DNA from: CAYOOT01 sp964405665
Lineage (GTDB): Bacteria > Bdellovibrionota_C > UBA2361 > SZUA-149 > CAZDWZ01
Direction: 5' to 3'
DNA: 64,000 bases
Assembly: GCA_964405665.1 (NCBI GenBank)
Contig: CAYOOT010000006.1
Span: 9,904 to 73,903, forward strand
The notes under the pieces were generated by a model. It did not search any database and was not told the DNA's origin. It saw only the letters and a list, made by a program, of their open reading frames with translations. Below are positions 24,984 to 33,945 of the stretch, one piece after another. Position 1 is the stretch's first letter. Each line of letters starts with the position of its first letter. The position numbers and the translations under genes were made by a program.

Positions 24984-26400
24984 AACACAATTAAAGTTAA
25001 TAATCCCCTTTTTTTTCTTCTCCTGCGCGGTGGGACCTGATTTTGTTCCTCCCCAGACTGAAGTAGCCAAAGATTGGCAAGGTAATCCTCAAGCAGAGAA
25101 TGCTTTAGTTAAGAAAGACAGTAAAATCGATCTAGAATGGTGGAAGAGTTTTAATGATCCTCTTTTAGTGGAACTAATTGAACAGTCTGTCGGGGAAAAC
25201 CTGGATATAAAAACGGCACTTTTGCAGATTAAAGAATCAAGAGCTGTAAGAGACCATGTGCGTGCTGATCTTTTTCCTTCAATTGAAATTAACTCCGAAT
25301 ATAAAAGAGACAGACAAAGTGAAAATAATGATTTTTCCTTTGATAAATCTTTTTCGGGAAGGGATGCCTATCAAGTGGGATTTGATACCTCTTGGGAAAT
25401 GGATATTTTTGGTAAAATTAGAAGGGACATCGAAGCGGCAAAAGCCGATCTTGGCGCTCAGGAAGATGCGGCAAAAAATATTTATTTGATTACATTTGCA
25501 GAAATCGCCAGAAATTACTTGGAACTTCGAACTTTTCAAAAAGAAAAAAATATTATTCAAGAAAATATTGCTTTACAGGAAAAATCTTTAGAATTGGTCG
25601 AAAATAAATTTAAGTATGGAGTGATTTCTAAACTGGATTTATTAAGAGAACAATCTTTGGTTAATTCCACCCGGGCAAAATTACCGGAAGTTGAAACTAA
25701 AATCTCTACTAAAATTCATGCGCTCTCGATCTTATTGGGGAAAGAACCAAATGTTTTAGCGGAAAAATTAAATCAAATAAAAGAAATTCCAGCACTTCCT
25801 ACAGTTGTTCAGGTTGGAGTGCCTTCGGAAATACTAAGAAGAAGACCGGATATCAGGCAAGCAGAAAAAGAAATTGCTGCTGCTACTGCCAGAATTGGCG
25901 TAGCTACTGCTGATTTATTTCCCAGATTTACGCTCAATGGGTACTATGATTTATCTTCGCGTAATTTTTCTAAGTTATTTAATGGCACTAGCGGCAATTG
26001 GTCAGTTGGTCCTGAAATATCTTGGTATATTCTTTCTGCAAAAAGCATTAATGCTAATATTCGTATCCAAGAAGCCAAAGAACAGCAATCCCTTGTTCAA
26101 TATCAAAAAACTGTGCTCAATGCCTTAAAGGAAGTTGAAGATAATATTGTTAGTTTAGAGAATGAACGTTTACGTTATCAAAAACTCCAGGAAAGTTATC
26201 AAGCAAGTTCCGAATCTGTTGTTCTTGCCAAACAAATGTATGAGCAAGGAACAATTGATTTTATTCGCCTCTTAGAAACCGAAACATCTTTGCTTGCGGC
26301 ACAAGATTCTCTTGTGCAAAGCGAAGGAGCATTAGTGATCAACCTACTCTCTTTGTATAAATCCTTAGGCGGTGGTTGGGAAACATTTATAAAAAGCTGA
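24973..26400 (+). CDS. Outer-membrane efflux lipoprotein (OprM/NodT type)
   Basis: 475 aa. The lipobox is FFFFSC with the mature protein starting CAVGPDFVPP, typical of this family. It then shows two OEP repeats with long coiled coils (WWKSFNDPLLVELIEQS; RRRPDIRQAEKEIAAATARIG, given in part here) and the family segment GTIDFIRLLETETSLLAAQD. It forms the trimeric outer-membrane channel of a tripartite pump. It overlaps tetR and is followed 11 bases on by the adaptor gene. Confidence 0.93.
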   Translation: MISRTQLKLIIPFFFFSCAVGPDFVPPQTEVAKDWQGNPQAENALVKKDSKIDLEWWKSFNDPLLVELIEQSVGENLDIKTALLQIKESRAVRDHVRADLFPSIEINSEYKRDRQSENNDFSFDKSFSGRDAYQVGFDTSWEMDIFGKIRRDIEAAKADLGAQEDAAKNIYLITFAEIARNYLELRTFQKEKNIIQENIALQEKSLELVENKFKYGVISKLDLLREQSLVNSTRAKLPEVETKISTKIHALSILLGKEPNVLAEKLNQIKEIPALPTVVQVGVPSEILRRRPDIRQAEKEIAAATARIGVATADLFPRFTLNGYYDLSSRNFSKLFNGTSGNWSVGPEISWYILSAKSINANIRIQEAKEQQSLVQYQKTVLNALKEVEDNIVSLENERLRYQKLQESYQASSESVVLAKQMYEQGTIDFIRLLETETSLLAAQDSLVQSEGALVINLLSLYKSLGGGWETFIKS

Positions 26401-26411
26401 AATAAAAAATT

Positions 26412-27539
26412 ATGAAAAAACAAATAATAAGAACGTTTTTTGGTTTTCTTGTCGTAGTAGCAATATTTGGATTTATTAAATATTTGCAAATCTCTAAAGC
26501 AATTGCCCAGGGGATGTCCCATAAACCTCCACCTGATGCCATCACCACTATTATTATTAAAGAACAAAGCTGGCAAAAAACCTTAACTGCTGTAGGAACT
26601 CTTATTCCAGAGCAAGGAATTGTAATTAAAGTAGAAGAGCCGGGCAGAGTGGCAAAAATAGCTTTTGAATCTGGGCAGAAAATCGAGAAAGGAGAAGTTA
26701 TTTTGGCCTTGGATACTGCCGTGGAAGAAGCAAATCTTAGTCATGCGGAAGCGATGGAAAAAAGAACCAAGCTCGCACTTGATCGAGCCCTTAAACTTTT
26801 TGAAACAAAATCTGTGTCTAAAGATGAGTTAGATAATTGGCAAGCACAAAACTCGCAGGCTTTGGCTGATATCCGTCTTAATCGGGCAATGATTGAGAGA
26901 AAAGTCTTTAAGGCGCCTTTCTCCGGAAGATTAGGAATTAGGAAAGTTAATTTAGGAGAATATCTTGCTCCCGGCATGGAAATTGTTTCTTTGCAATCTT
27001 ACGATAAGCTTTATATTAATTTTTCATTTCCTCAACAAGAAGTCTCCCAGATAAATGTTGGGCAAACTGTTAATTTTTCTGTAGATGCTTATCCGAATAA
27101 AGTATTTGAAGGAAAAGTTACTTCGGTTAATCCGGAAGTAAACGAAACAAGCAGGAATTTTCTAGTCCAAGCAACAATAGAAAATAAAGCTGAAGAACTA
27201 AGGCCGGGAATGTTTGCCCAAGTTTCAGTGAATGTTGGAGAACCCTTCGCCGTGATTGCCATTCCGATAACTAGCATTAATTATGCACCTTATGGTGATT
27301 CAGTCTATGTGATCGAAAAAATGAATGACCCTCAGGGTAATGAAATCACCGGAGCAAAGCCGCAATCTGTGGAATTGGGAGAGAAAAAAGGAGATCTTGT
27401 AAGAATATTAAAAGGTTTAACTGCCGGACAAGAAGTTGCAACATCAGGGGTTTTTAAACTCCATCCAGGGTCTGCTGTATTTATTAATAACAGTTTATCC
27501 CCCGGACAAAGCGAGAAACCTCATCCTCAAGATACTTAA
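26412..27539 (+). CDS. RND efflux periplasmic adaptor (membrane fusion protein)
   Basis: 375 aa with one N-terminal membrane anchor (residues 7-25). The lipoyl half-motifs are GRVAKIAFESGQKIEKGEVI and KAPFSGRLGIRKVNLGEYL, flanking a helical hairpin; beta-barrel and membrane-proximal domains follow (NPEVNETSRNFLVQATIEN, LRPGMFAQVSVNVG). It joins the inner-membrane pump to the outer-membrane channel. Neighbours on both sides are its partners, so tetR-OMF-adaptor-pump is one operon. Confidence 0.94.
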   Translation: MKKQIIRTFFGFLVVVAIFGFIKYLQISKAIAQGMSHKPPPDAITTIIIKEQSWQKTLTAVGTLIPEQGIVIKVEEPGRVAKIAFESGQKIEKGEVILALDTAVEEANLSHAEAMEKRTKLALDRALKLFETKSVSKDELDNWQAQNSQALADIRLNRAMIERKVFKAPFSGRLGIRKVNLGEYLAPGMEIVSLQSYDKLYINFSFPQQEVSQINVGQTVNFSVDAYPNKVFEGKVTSVNPEVNETSRNFLVQATIENKAEELRPGMFAQVSVNVGEPFAVIAIPITSINYAPYGDSVYVIEKMNDPQGNEITGAKPQSVELGEKKGDLVRILKGLTAGQEVATSGVFKLHPGSAVFINNSLSPGQSEKPHPQDT

Positions 27540-27559
27540 TATTTATTTTGGAGTAATTT

Positions 27560-30500
27560 GTGAAACTTACCGATCTCTTTATCAAACGACCTGTTCTTGC
27601 AATATGCATTAACATCTTGATTTTTGTTGCTGGTTACAAATCATTACAAAGTCTAAATGTCAGACAATATCCCAAAAGTGATATTGCCATAGTGACCATT
27701 AAAACAGCATATGTCGGAGCCGATGCGGACTTAGTGAGAGGATTTATTACCACGCCACTGGAGCGAGTTATCGCCAGTGCTGATGGGATTGATTATTTGG
27801 AATCACAAAGCCAACAAAGCTTAAGTCAAATTACTGCTCACTTAAAACTAAACTACAATACCAATGATGCTTTAACTCAAATTCAAGCTAAAGTTGCACA
27901 AGTAAGAAATGATTTACCTCCGGAAGCAGAAGCGCCAATCATCAATGTGGAAAATAGCGATAATCGGATTGCTTCGATGTATTTAAGTTTTTACTCTAAC
28001 GATATTCCACAAAACAAAATAACTGATTATCTAACCCGAGTCGTTCAGCCTAAATTATCTTCAGTTGCTGGTGTGCAAAAAGCAGATATTCTGGGAGCAA
28101 GAACTTTTGCGATGAGAGTTTGGCTTAAACCCGAAAAAATGGCTTCTTATAATATCAGTCCATCGCAAGTAAAAGATGTTCTGGCAGCAAATAATTTTCT
28201 TTCTGCAGTAGGTTCTACTAAAGGCTCAATGATCACTGTAAATCTGGTAGCCAATACCGATCTTAAATCTCAAGAAGATTTTAATAATATTGTTGTAAAA
28301 AAAGATGCTGATTCTTTTGTTCGTTTAAGTGATATTGCCGATGTTGTTTTGGGTGCTGAAAGTTATGACGAAGAGGTTCGTTTTGACGGAGAAGCAGCAA
28401 CCTTTATGGGTATCTGGGTACTTCCTAATGCCAATTCTCTGGATGTAATTTCAGCAGTAAGAGAGCTTGTTCCTGATATAGAAAAAAATCTTCCGCCAGG
28501 AATGAAAGTAGGAATCCCTTATGATGCAACTCAATATATTCGAAATGCGATACACGATGTAATTAAGACTTTAGTGGAAACTATCTGCATAGTAATTTTG
28601 GTAATCTTTCTTTTCTTAGGTTCGATTCGTTCTGTTTTAGTTCCTGTAGTCGCTATTCCTTTATCCTTAGTGGGTGCAACCACGATAATGATGGCCTTTG
28701 GCTTTACTCTTAATTTATTAACTTTGTTAGCGATTGTTCTTGCCGTGGGATTGGTAGTTGATGATGCCATTGTAATGCTGGAGAATATTGAGCGCCATGT
28801 TAATGAAGGAATGAAGCCCAAAGAGGCAGCTATTGTTGCTGCAAGAGAATTAGTTGGTCCAACAATCGCCATGACAATTACTCTTGCTGCGGTTTATGCT
28901 CCAATTGGAATTCAAGGTGGCTTAACCGGTGCTCTATTTAAAGAATTTGCCCTGACTTTATCCGGTGCTGTGATTATTTCCGGTATAGTTGCTTTAACAC
29001 TATCTCCGATGATGTCTTCGAAATTGTTAAAATCGCATCAGGAATCTTCCAGGTTTAAAACTATGGTTGAAAATTTTCTAGATGGACTAAGAGCAAGATA
29101 TTTAAAACTTCTAAAGATTTCTCTAAACTACAGGCCAGCAATCATTACTGCGGCCTTAATGCTAGTTTTATGTTTGCCGATTTTATATATGTTTTCCAAA
29201 AAAGAACTGGCCCCCAGAGAAGATCAGGGAATAATTTTTGGAATTGTGCAATCTGCACCTAATTCTTCCATTGATCAGAATATTCTTTATACCAATGAAA
29301 TGACCAAAGTTTATAAAAGCTTTCCCGAATATCAGCACACCTTTCAATTAACGATGCCTAATTCTGGTTTTTCCGGAATGCTAACTACTCCCTGGAATCA
29401 GCGATCCCGAACTACCCAACAAATGGAAGGAGAAATGTGGGGTAAAATGTCTGTGATCCCTGGAATCAGAGCAATTGTTACTACTCCCCCACCACTACCC
29501 GGAGGTAGTGATTTTCCGATTGAATTTATTATTTCCTCAACGTTAGAACCAGAGAGAATCTATGATTACGCCAATCAATTAGTAATGAAAGCTTTTCAAA
29601 GCGGAAAGTTTATGTTTGCTGATACTGATTTGAAATATGATCTGCCACAAAGTGAGATTACTCTGGATCGAGATAAAGTTTCATCGCTTGGTTTGTCGAT
29701 GCGCACAGTGGGTGAAGATATTTCTACTTTAACCGGTGGAAATTATGTCAACCGTTTTAATATTCAAGGCCGAAGTTATAAAGTCATTCCTCAAGCTAAA
29801 CGAATTGATCGCTTAAATCCTGAACAGCTAGAAAATTTTTATATTACAGGACCTAATGACAAATTAATTCCTCTTTCTACAGTTGCCAAGATTAGTAATA
29901 GAATCCAGCCTCGATCTTTAAACAGGTTTCAACAATTAAATTCAGCTAAAATAACAGGCGTAATCAATCCCGGGGTGAATATCGATCAAGGTCTTAAGGT
30001 ATTAGAAGAAGAAGCACATAAAATTCTTCCAAAAGATTTTAATATTGAGTACGCTGGTGAATCCAGGCAATTAAGAAAAGAGCAAAATGCTTTTGCTGCT
30101 ACTTTGTTTTTTGCAGTAATCCTAATTTTTCTAGTTATTGCCTCGCAGTTTGAAAGTTTTAGAGACCCCTTAATTATTCTTGCCGGTTCTGTTCCTCTGG
30201 CCCTGGCCGGTGCTTTGATTTTTGTATTTTTCAATGCCACCTCCTTAAACATTTATTCTCAAGTTGGTTTGGTGACACTAGTTGGGCTAATTGCCAAAAA
30301 CGGTATTTTGATTGTGGAGTTTGCCAACAAACAACAAGAAAAAGGATTAACCAAACTAGAAGCAATAGTGGAAGCATGTGGAGTTAGACTTAGACCAGTG
30401 CTGATGACATCGGTGGCAACAGTTGTCGGTCATTTTCCGTTAATCTTAGCAACAGGAGCCGGCGCCGGTTCCAGAAATAGTATCGGTGCGGTCTTAGTTA

Positions 30501-30652
30501 GCGGCATGATTATCGGAACATTCTTTACACTGTTTGTTTTGCCGACTATTTATTCTTTGGTTGCCGCTGATCATAAAAAAGATGTTACCAAGCAAGATGA
30601 AGATTTAAAGCATTTTTCTGGTAATGGACAAGTTGTGAATATTTCTTCTTGA
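27560..30652 (+). CDS. RND multidrug efflux transporter (HAE1/AcrB type)
   Basis: 1030 aa, the standard length. GTG 27560 is preceded by GGAG. Motifs: IKRPVLAICINILI at the N-terminus, the proton-relay pair in VGLVVDDAIVMLENIERH (TM4), and the relay Lys region GLIAKNGILIVEFANKQQEKG (TM10, shown in part). Large periplasmic loops follow TM1 and TM7. It expels hydrophobic compounds using the proton gradient. It is the last gene of the tetR-led operon. The substrate is unknown. Confidence 0.95.
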   Translation: MKLTDLFIKRPVLAICINILIFVAGYKSLQSLNVRQYPKSDIAIVTIKTAYVGADADLVRGFITTPLERVIASADGIDYLESQSQQSLSQITAHLKLNYNTNDALTQIQAKVAQVRNDLPPEAEAPIINVENSDNRIASMYLSFYSNDIPQNKITDYLTRVVQPKLSSVAGVQKADILGARTFAMRVWLKPEKMASYNISPSQVKDVLAANNFLSAVGSTKGSMITVNLVANTDLKSQEDFNNIVVKKDADSFVRLSDIADVVLGAESYDEEVRFDGEAATFMGIWVLPNANSLDVISAVRELVPDIEKNLPPGMKVGIPYDATQYIRNAIHDVIKTLVETICIVILVIFLFLGSIRSVLVPVVAIPLSLVGATTIMMAFGFTLNLLTLLAIVLAVGLVVDDAIVMLENIERHVNEGMKPKEAAIVAARELVGPTIAMTITLAAVYAPIGIQGGLTGALFKEFALTLSGAVIISGIVALTLSPMMSSKLLKSHQESSRFKTMVENFLDGLRARYLKLLKISLNYRPAIITAALMLVLCLPILYMFSKKELAPREDQGIIFGIVQSAPNSSIDQNILYTNEMTKVYKSFPEYQHTFQLTMPNSGFSGMLTTPWNQRSRTTQQMEGEMWGKMSVIPGIRAIVTTPPPLPGGSDFPIEFIISSTLEPERIYDYANQLVMKAFQSGKFMFADTDLKYDLPQSEITLDRDKVSSLGLSMRTVGEDISTLTGGNYVNRFNIQGRSYKVIPQAKRIDRLNPEQLENFYITGPNDKLIPLSTVAKISNRIQPRSLNRFQQLNSAKITGVINPGVNIDQGLKVLEEEAHKILPKDFNIEYAGESRQLRKEQNAFAATLFFAVILIFLVIASQFESFRDPLIILAGSVPLALAGALIFVFFNATSLNIYSQVGLVTLVGLIAKNGILIVEFANKQQEKGLTKLEAIVEACGVRLRPVLMTSVATVVGHFPLILATGAGAGSRNSIGAVLVSGMIIGTFFTLFVLPTIYSLVAADHKKDVTKQDEDLKHFSGNGQVVNISS

Positions 30653-30658
30653 TACTTT

Positions 30659-31159
30659 TTAAAACCCAATCCTCCTTTTCTTAGGAGACACTGGCTTTTG
30701 TAATTCTTCAATAATCTGAATTATCGCCTTAGCATGCTCATCTGTTCTTGCTTCAATAGACTTAAGTCTTTTAGCTAAAGCTTCATTAGAAAGTAGAAGC
30801 TCTCGAAGTTTGATAAAAGAGCGTATAATTTGAACACTGACAATTACGGCTCTTTCACTTTTAAGAACAGCAGAAAGCATTGCCACACCTTGTTCAGTAA
30901 AGGCATAAGGTCTATCTCTCCTACCGCCATATTGTTTTCCCATCCCCAATCTTTTTTCCAATTCCCGAACTTCTTCAATAGATAATTGAAACATAAAGTC
31001 ATCTGGAAAACGCTCTAGATTTCTCGAAACAGCCTTATTTAAATCTCTGGTACCAACTTGATAAAAATGTGCAAGATCACTATCGATCATTACTTTTAAT
31101 CCTCTAATTAAATAAATCTTCTGTTGTATTATCTGAGAAGAAAGCAATTCTATTTTCAA
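30659..31159 (-). CDS. ORF6N-domain DNA-binding protein
   Basis: 166 aa. The N-terminal ORF6N domain covers residues 10-95: IYLIRGLKVMIDSDLAHFYQ, then RDLNKAVSRNLERFPDDFMF, and RPYAFTEQGVAMLSAVL. A C-terminal helical/coiled-coil tail (EARTDEHAKAIIQIIEEL) and a basic end follow. Such proteins are common in phages and mobile elements and as orphan chromosomal genes. A 63-base perfect palindrome lies 25 bases upstream of the start, a likely binding site or a mobile repeat. No other phage gene is near. Confidence 0.88.
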   Translation of the reverse strand: MKIELLSSQIIQQKIYLIRGLKVMIDSDLAHFYQVGTRDLNKAVSRNLERFPDDFMFQLSIEEVRELEKRLGMGKQYGGRRDRPYAFTEQGVAMLSAVLKSERAVIVSVQIIRSFIKLRELLLSNEALAKRLKSIEARTDEHAKAIIQIIEELQKPVSPKKRRIGF

Positions 31160-31184
31160 TTAGCACATTACAAAAATAACTATT

Positions 31185-31247
31185 ATACCAGGCACTTACA
31201 AACTTGATGTTCCAATTTGGAACATCAAGTTTGTAAGTGCCTGGTAT
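31185..31247. repeat. Perfect 31-base-arm palindrome upstream of the ORF6N gene
   Basis: Arms 31185-31215 and 31217-31247 are exactly complementary around a single base; the centre reads GTTCCAATTTGGAAC and the ends read ATACCAGGCACTTACAAAC. A degenerate second copy (ACAAACTTGAAGTTCCAA, then TTGGAACTCAACTTTG) lies at about 31296-31329. It could be an ORF6N operator, a transcription terminator, or a mobile REP-type unit. Confidence 0.8.
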
Positions 31248-31427
31248 TCTTAATAGAAACTCATTAGGAAAAACTGCAATAATTTAAATAGGTTACAAAC
31301 TTGAAGTTCCAATTTGGAACTCAACTTTGCAAAATCTCTAAGATTATTATTTTTTCTTGCTGATTATAAATTAGCAATTATTATATTCGCTAAAGCTGAA
31401 TAAAAGGTACTTCAGAAAAATTATTTT

Positions 31428-33128
31428 TTAATCACAAGCTGATCCAAAACAATCCTCGCAATATACAGGCTGACAATGGTTCGGAGAATAGGCAGTAGTG
31501 ATATTTTCAGCACAGTGATCACATTGTCGCATAAATATTTGTCTAGTGGTGCGACTATTTTGACGTAGCTGATGGCGACAAAAAAAGCAGCTTGCCGGTA
31601 GTGCTAGTCCATTGAGTTTGTGCCATTCTAATTCTAATTGTTGAAGTCGATATCCACGACTACAAACATCACAACGTAAAGTTGCTTTGATCAAACTTTC
31701 CTCTGCTTGTTCTAGGTTATCTGGCAATTCAACTTTATCACTTACCAGAGTAATGTCCTTGTCATCTTCCCAGGAAAAACCCAGAGAACGTGCTTCTTTA
31801 GCTGAAAGCGGATAATGAACCTGTGCTTGCGTAAGATTATACGGAAAGTCTGAAAGCGATGGGGGAAAGAATTCACCCCATTCACCAGTATGCTTCATGT
31901 GATTTATGAGCTTCGGGACTAACAGAAGATAATCACTCTCTGAATACTGTTTATTCAGAATACAATACTGATTATGCTTTAGGCTAATGCAACCAAATAA
32001 GTGCGCACAATCATATACGCAATCCATGCAGTAGGCTAAGTTATGCACTCCAAAACTGCAGGCGAAACAACAGCGAATTTGATATGCCTTAGGCCCGCTA
32101 TTTGCAGTTTCGATAATTAATTCTCCACCACCGCATTCATCACAATCAAGAAATCCTTTCATGCTGGCAAATGCCTGGGCAGCATACATGCCTTCCCATA
32201 AATGGTGAGAATCAAAACATTTAATTGCATCCTTACATTCTATTAGATAATTACCACTTACATTTTCATTGCGCACGCCTAGTAGATATCGCTCTGGAAA
32301 TGATTTTCGAAAGACTTCAAATAGTTTACGGTATTTCTGCACACCACTCCGATTTTGCAACTCTTGAACTAATTTCTTGTAAACACTGGGTGTGCAAGGT
32401 TTATTTTGAAAATAATATTCCTTATTGCGCAAATTGCAGCACAAAAAACAATTTTTACAACCGATACAGTTTCGAAGAAAATAAGAATCAGAACAATTTT
32501 CACATTGAGAAATGAAAGCACTATTGTAGCAACGGATACAATCTATTGCTTCGTAACATAACTCCGAATCTTGAACTCGCAAACAGTCCAGAGAAGATTT
32601 TGAATTATCTAATCCATATGAGTAAAGACAGTCATGGTCATGATTCGAGTTAAACACCAGATAACAATTCTTTAACGCTCCTGTAAAATTAGTATAGGCA
32701 GAATTTTCAGAGTTGATATAATCTGTGTGCAGTGCAACATGCGGAACAACATTTTTAAGTTCTTTTAATTGCTCAAAAAATGGCCTGGAAAAATCAATCT
32801 TCCGACCATACTCTCGCCCGTCAAATTTATCGCTATGCCAATATTCTGAATTAAAAACAGGATGTCGTACCTCATTTGAAAAATGACTAATGATTGACTT
32901 TCCAGTGGCATCACAATTACGTTTTACTAAATGTAATTGATTAAGATGAAGAAGCCGTCTCTGAGAACGGCAGCGAGGACATTTTTTTGGATCAGGCATG
33001 CCAGATTTCTCGCGAAATTCATGTTCCCAATGTGTTATTGCAAATACTTGAGAACAGTCACTGCAATTTTGTTGAGATATTATGTGACCAATCAAACCTG
33101 AACTATTATTATTTGCATCTATGACCAT
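31428..33128 (-). CDS. Cys-rich solenoid-repeat protein, paralog 3
   Basis: 566 aa from ATG 33128 (a TTG at 33146 is the alternative). This copy has the most complete ends: an N-terminal ribbon (CSDC, KCPRCR, then RNCDATGKSIIS), the linker YWHSDKFDGREYGRKIDFSR with SRPFFEQ, block A at residues 142-243 with cap CFLCCNLRNKEYYFQNK, block B with cap FGCISLKHNQYCILNKQYS, then GEWGEFFPPSL and a C-terminal ribbon (CDVC, CFFCR, CDHC, CEDC). It lies 39 bases downstream of alaX on the same strand and 240 bases from the palindrome upstream of ORF6N. Function is unknown. Confidence 0.77.
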   Translation of the reverse strand: MVIDANNNSSGLIGHIISQQNCSDCSQVFAITHWEHEFREKSGMPDPKKCPRCRSQRRLLHLNQLHLVKRNCDATGKSIISHFSNEVRHPVFNSEYWHSDKFDGREYGRKIDFSRPFFEQLKELKNVVPHVALHTDYINSENSAYTNFTGALKNCYLVFNSNHDHDCLYSYGLDNSKSSLDCLRVQDSELCYEAIDCIRCYNSAFISQCENCSDSYFLRNCIGCKNCFLCCNLRNKEYYFQNKPCTPSVYKKLVQELQNRSGVQKYRKLFEVFRKSFPERYLLGVRNENVSGNYLIECKDAIKCFDSHHLWEGMYAAQAFASMKGFLDCDECGGGELIIETANSGPKAYQIRCCFACSFGVHNLAYCMDCVYDCAHLFGCISLKHNQYCILNKQYSESDYLLLVPKLINHMKHTGEWGEFFPPSLSDFPYNLTQAQVHYPLSAKEARSLGFSWEDDKDITLVSDKVELPDNLEQAEESLIKATLRCDVCSRGYRLQQLELEWHKLNGLALPASCFFCRHQLRQNSRTTRQIFMRQCDHCAENITTAYSPNHCQPVYCEDCFGSACD

Positions 33129-33167
33129 GAATATATAATATATCAAGCACGAGTTTAAGGAAATATT

Positions 33168-33899
33168 CTACTCCAAAGAAAATTGTAGTGCCCAAGCATG
33201 ATTTTTTTGATCAACTAATTCCAAATCTTGAAATTGCCCCATTTCCGACAAGTTCTTTAAATGAGTTCCGCCGCAGGGATTGGCATCGAGCTCTTCAATG
33301 ATGATCATTCTGACTTTACCTTTGATTTGGATATCGGGGTCTCCAGGGCGAAAAATTGTTTTGAATTTTTCTTTAGCCAGATCAATGCTATTGATACTTT
33401 CTGCCCAGATTTTTCTTTGATTTTTGCTATGGTCTAGCACCATACTTTTTGCATCTTCGATTACCGCTTGGTCCATTTTAAAAGTTGTCAGGAAATGCAT
33501 TTCGCAACTGGAGAGGTCTTCCTTAATTTGCATCCCTTTAGAAACATAATCAGGAGTGATTTTATTGAGCGCACCGGCTAGAGCATGTTGAGCACTGTGT
33601 AGTCTCATTATTTTTTTACGGCGCTCAAAATCAAGCTTGCAAAGAACTTCTACGGATTTCCTGAGAGTTATGATCGGATCTATTTTAATTCGAATATCGC
33701 CTTTATGTTTTACCAGTTCTAAAACTTCCCTTTCTTCGTTTTCAAAAATAACTTTACCGTAATCTCGGGGTTGGCCGCCGCCTTGGGTAAATAAACTATC
33801 GCGAAAGCTGAGCAATTGTTTGCCTTCGTGTTCTTCAATAAAATCAAGGATTGTTTTTATTTCGTTACAATAGGAGTCAGTTCTAAAAATTGGGTTCAT
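33168..33899 (-). CDS. Alanyl-tRNA editing protein (AlaX-type)
   Basis: 243 aa from ATG 33899; an upstream in-frame start lies in a REP hairpin and is rejected. It is a stand-alone editing domain related to AlaRS: DSLFTQGGGQPRDYG, metal-binding HSAQHAL, and the zinc motif NPCGGTHL near the C-terminus. Such proteins hydrolyse Ser or Gly wrongly loaded on tRNA-Ala. The first motif is HxxxH as in the family. It lies between a tandem-Lrp regulator upstream and a Cys-rich paralog downstream, all on one strand. Confidence 0.9.
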   Translation of the reverse strand: MNPIFRTDSYCNEIKTILDFIEEHEGKQLLSFRDSLFTQGGGQPRDYGKVIFENEEREVLELVKHKGDIRIKIDPIITLRKSVEVLCKLDFERRKKIMRLHSAQHALAGALNKITPDYVSKGMQIKEDLSSCEMHFLTTFKMDQAVIEDAKSMVLDHSKNQRKIWAESINSIDLAKEKFKTIFRPGDPDIQIKGKVRMIIIEELDANPCGGTHLKNLSEMGQFQDLELVDQKNHAWALQFSLE

Positions 33900-33916
33900 T
33901 ATTATCCATAATAAAT

Positions 33917-33945
33917 GTAGGGGCACCCATAAAGGGTGCCCCTAC
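33917..33945. repeat. REP-like hairpin between the tandem-Lrp gene and alaX
   Basis: A perfect 12-base stem (GTAGGGGCACCC, loop ATAAA), identical to the element at 13942-13970. It contains the stop codon of the Lrp-type gene (33942-33944) and sits in the Lrp-alaX gap, where it could dampen read-through. Confidence 0.85.

Noticed and set aside
31185..31247. CRISPR-like repeat
   Set aside because: There is one perfect palindrome and one degenerate copy, no array of equal spacers and no cas gene in the window.
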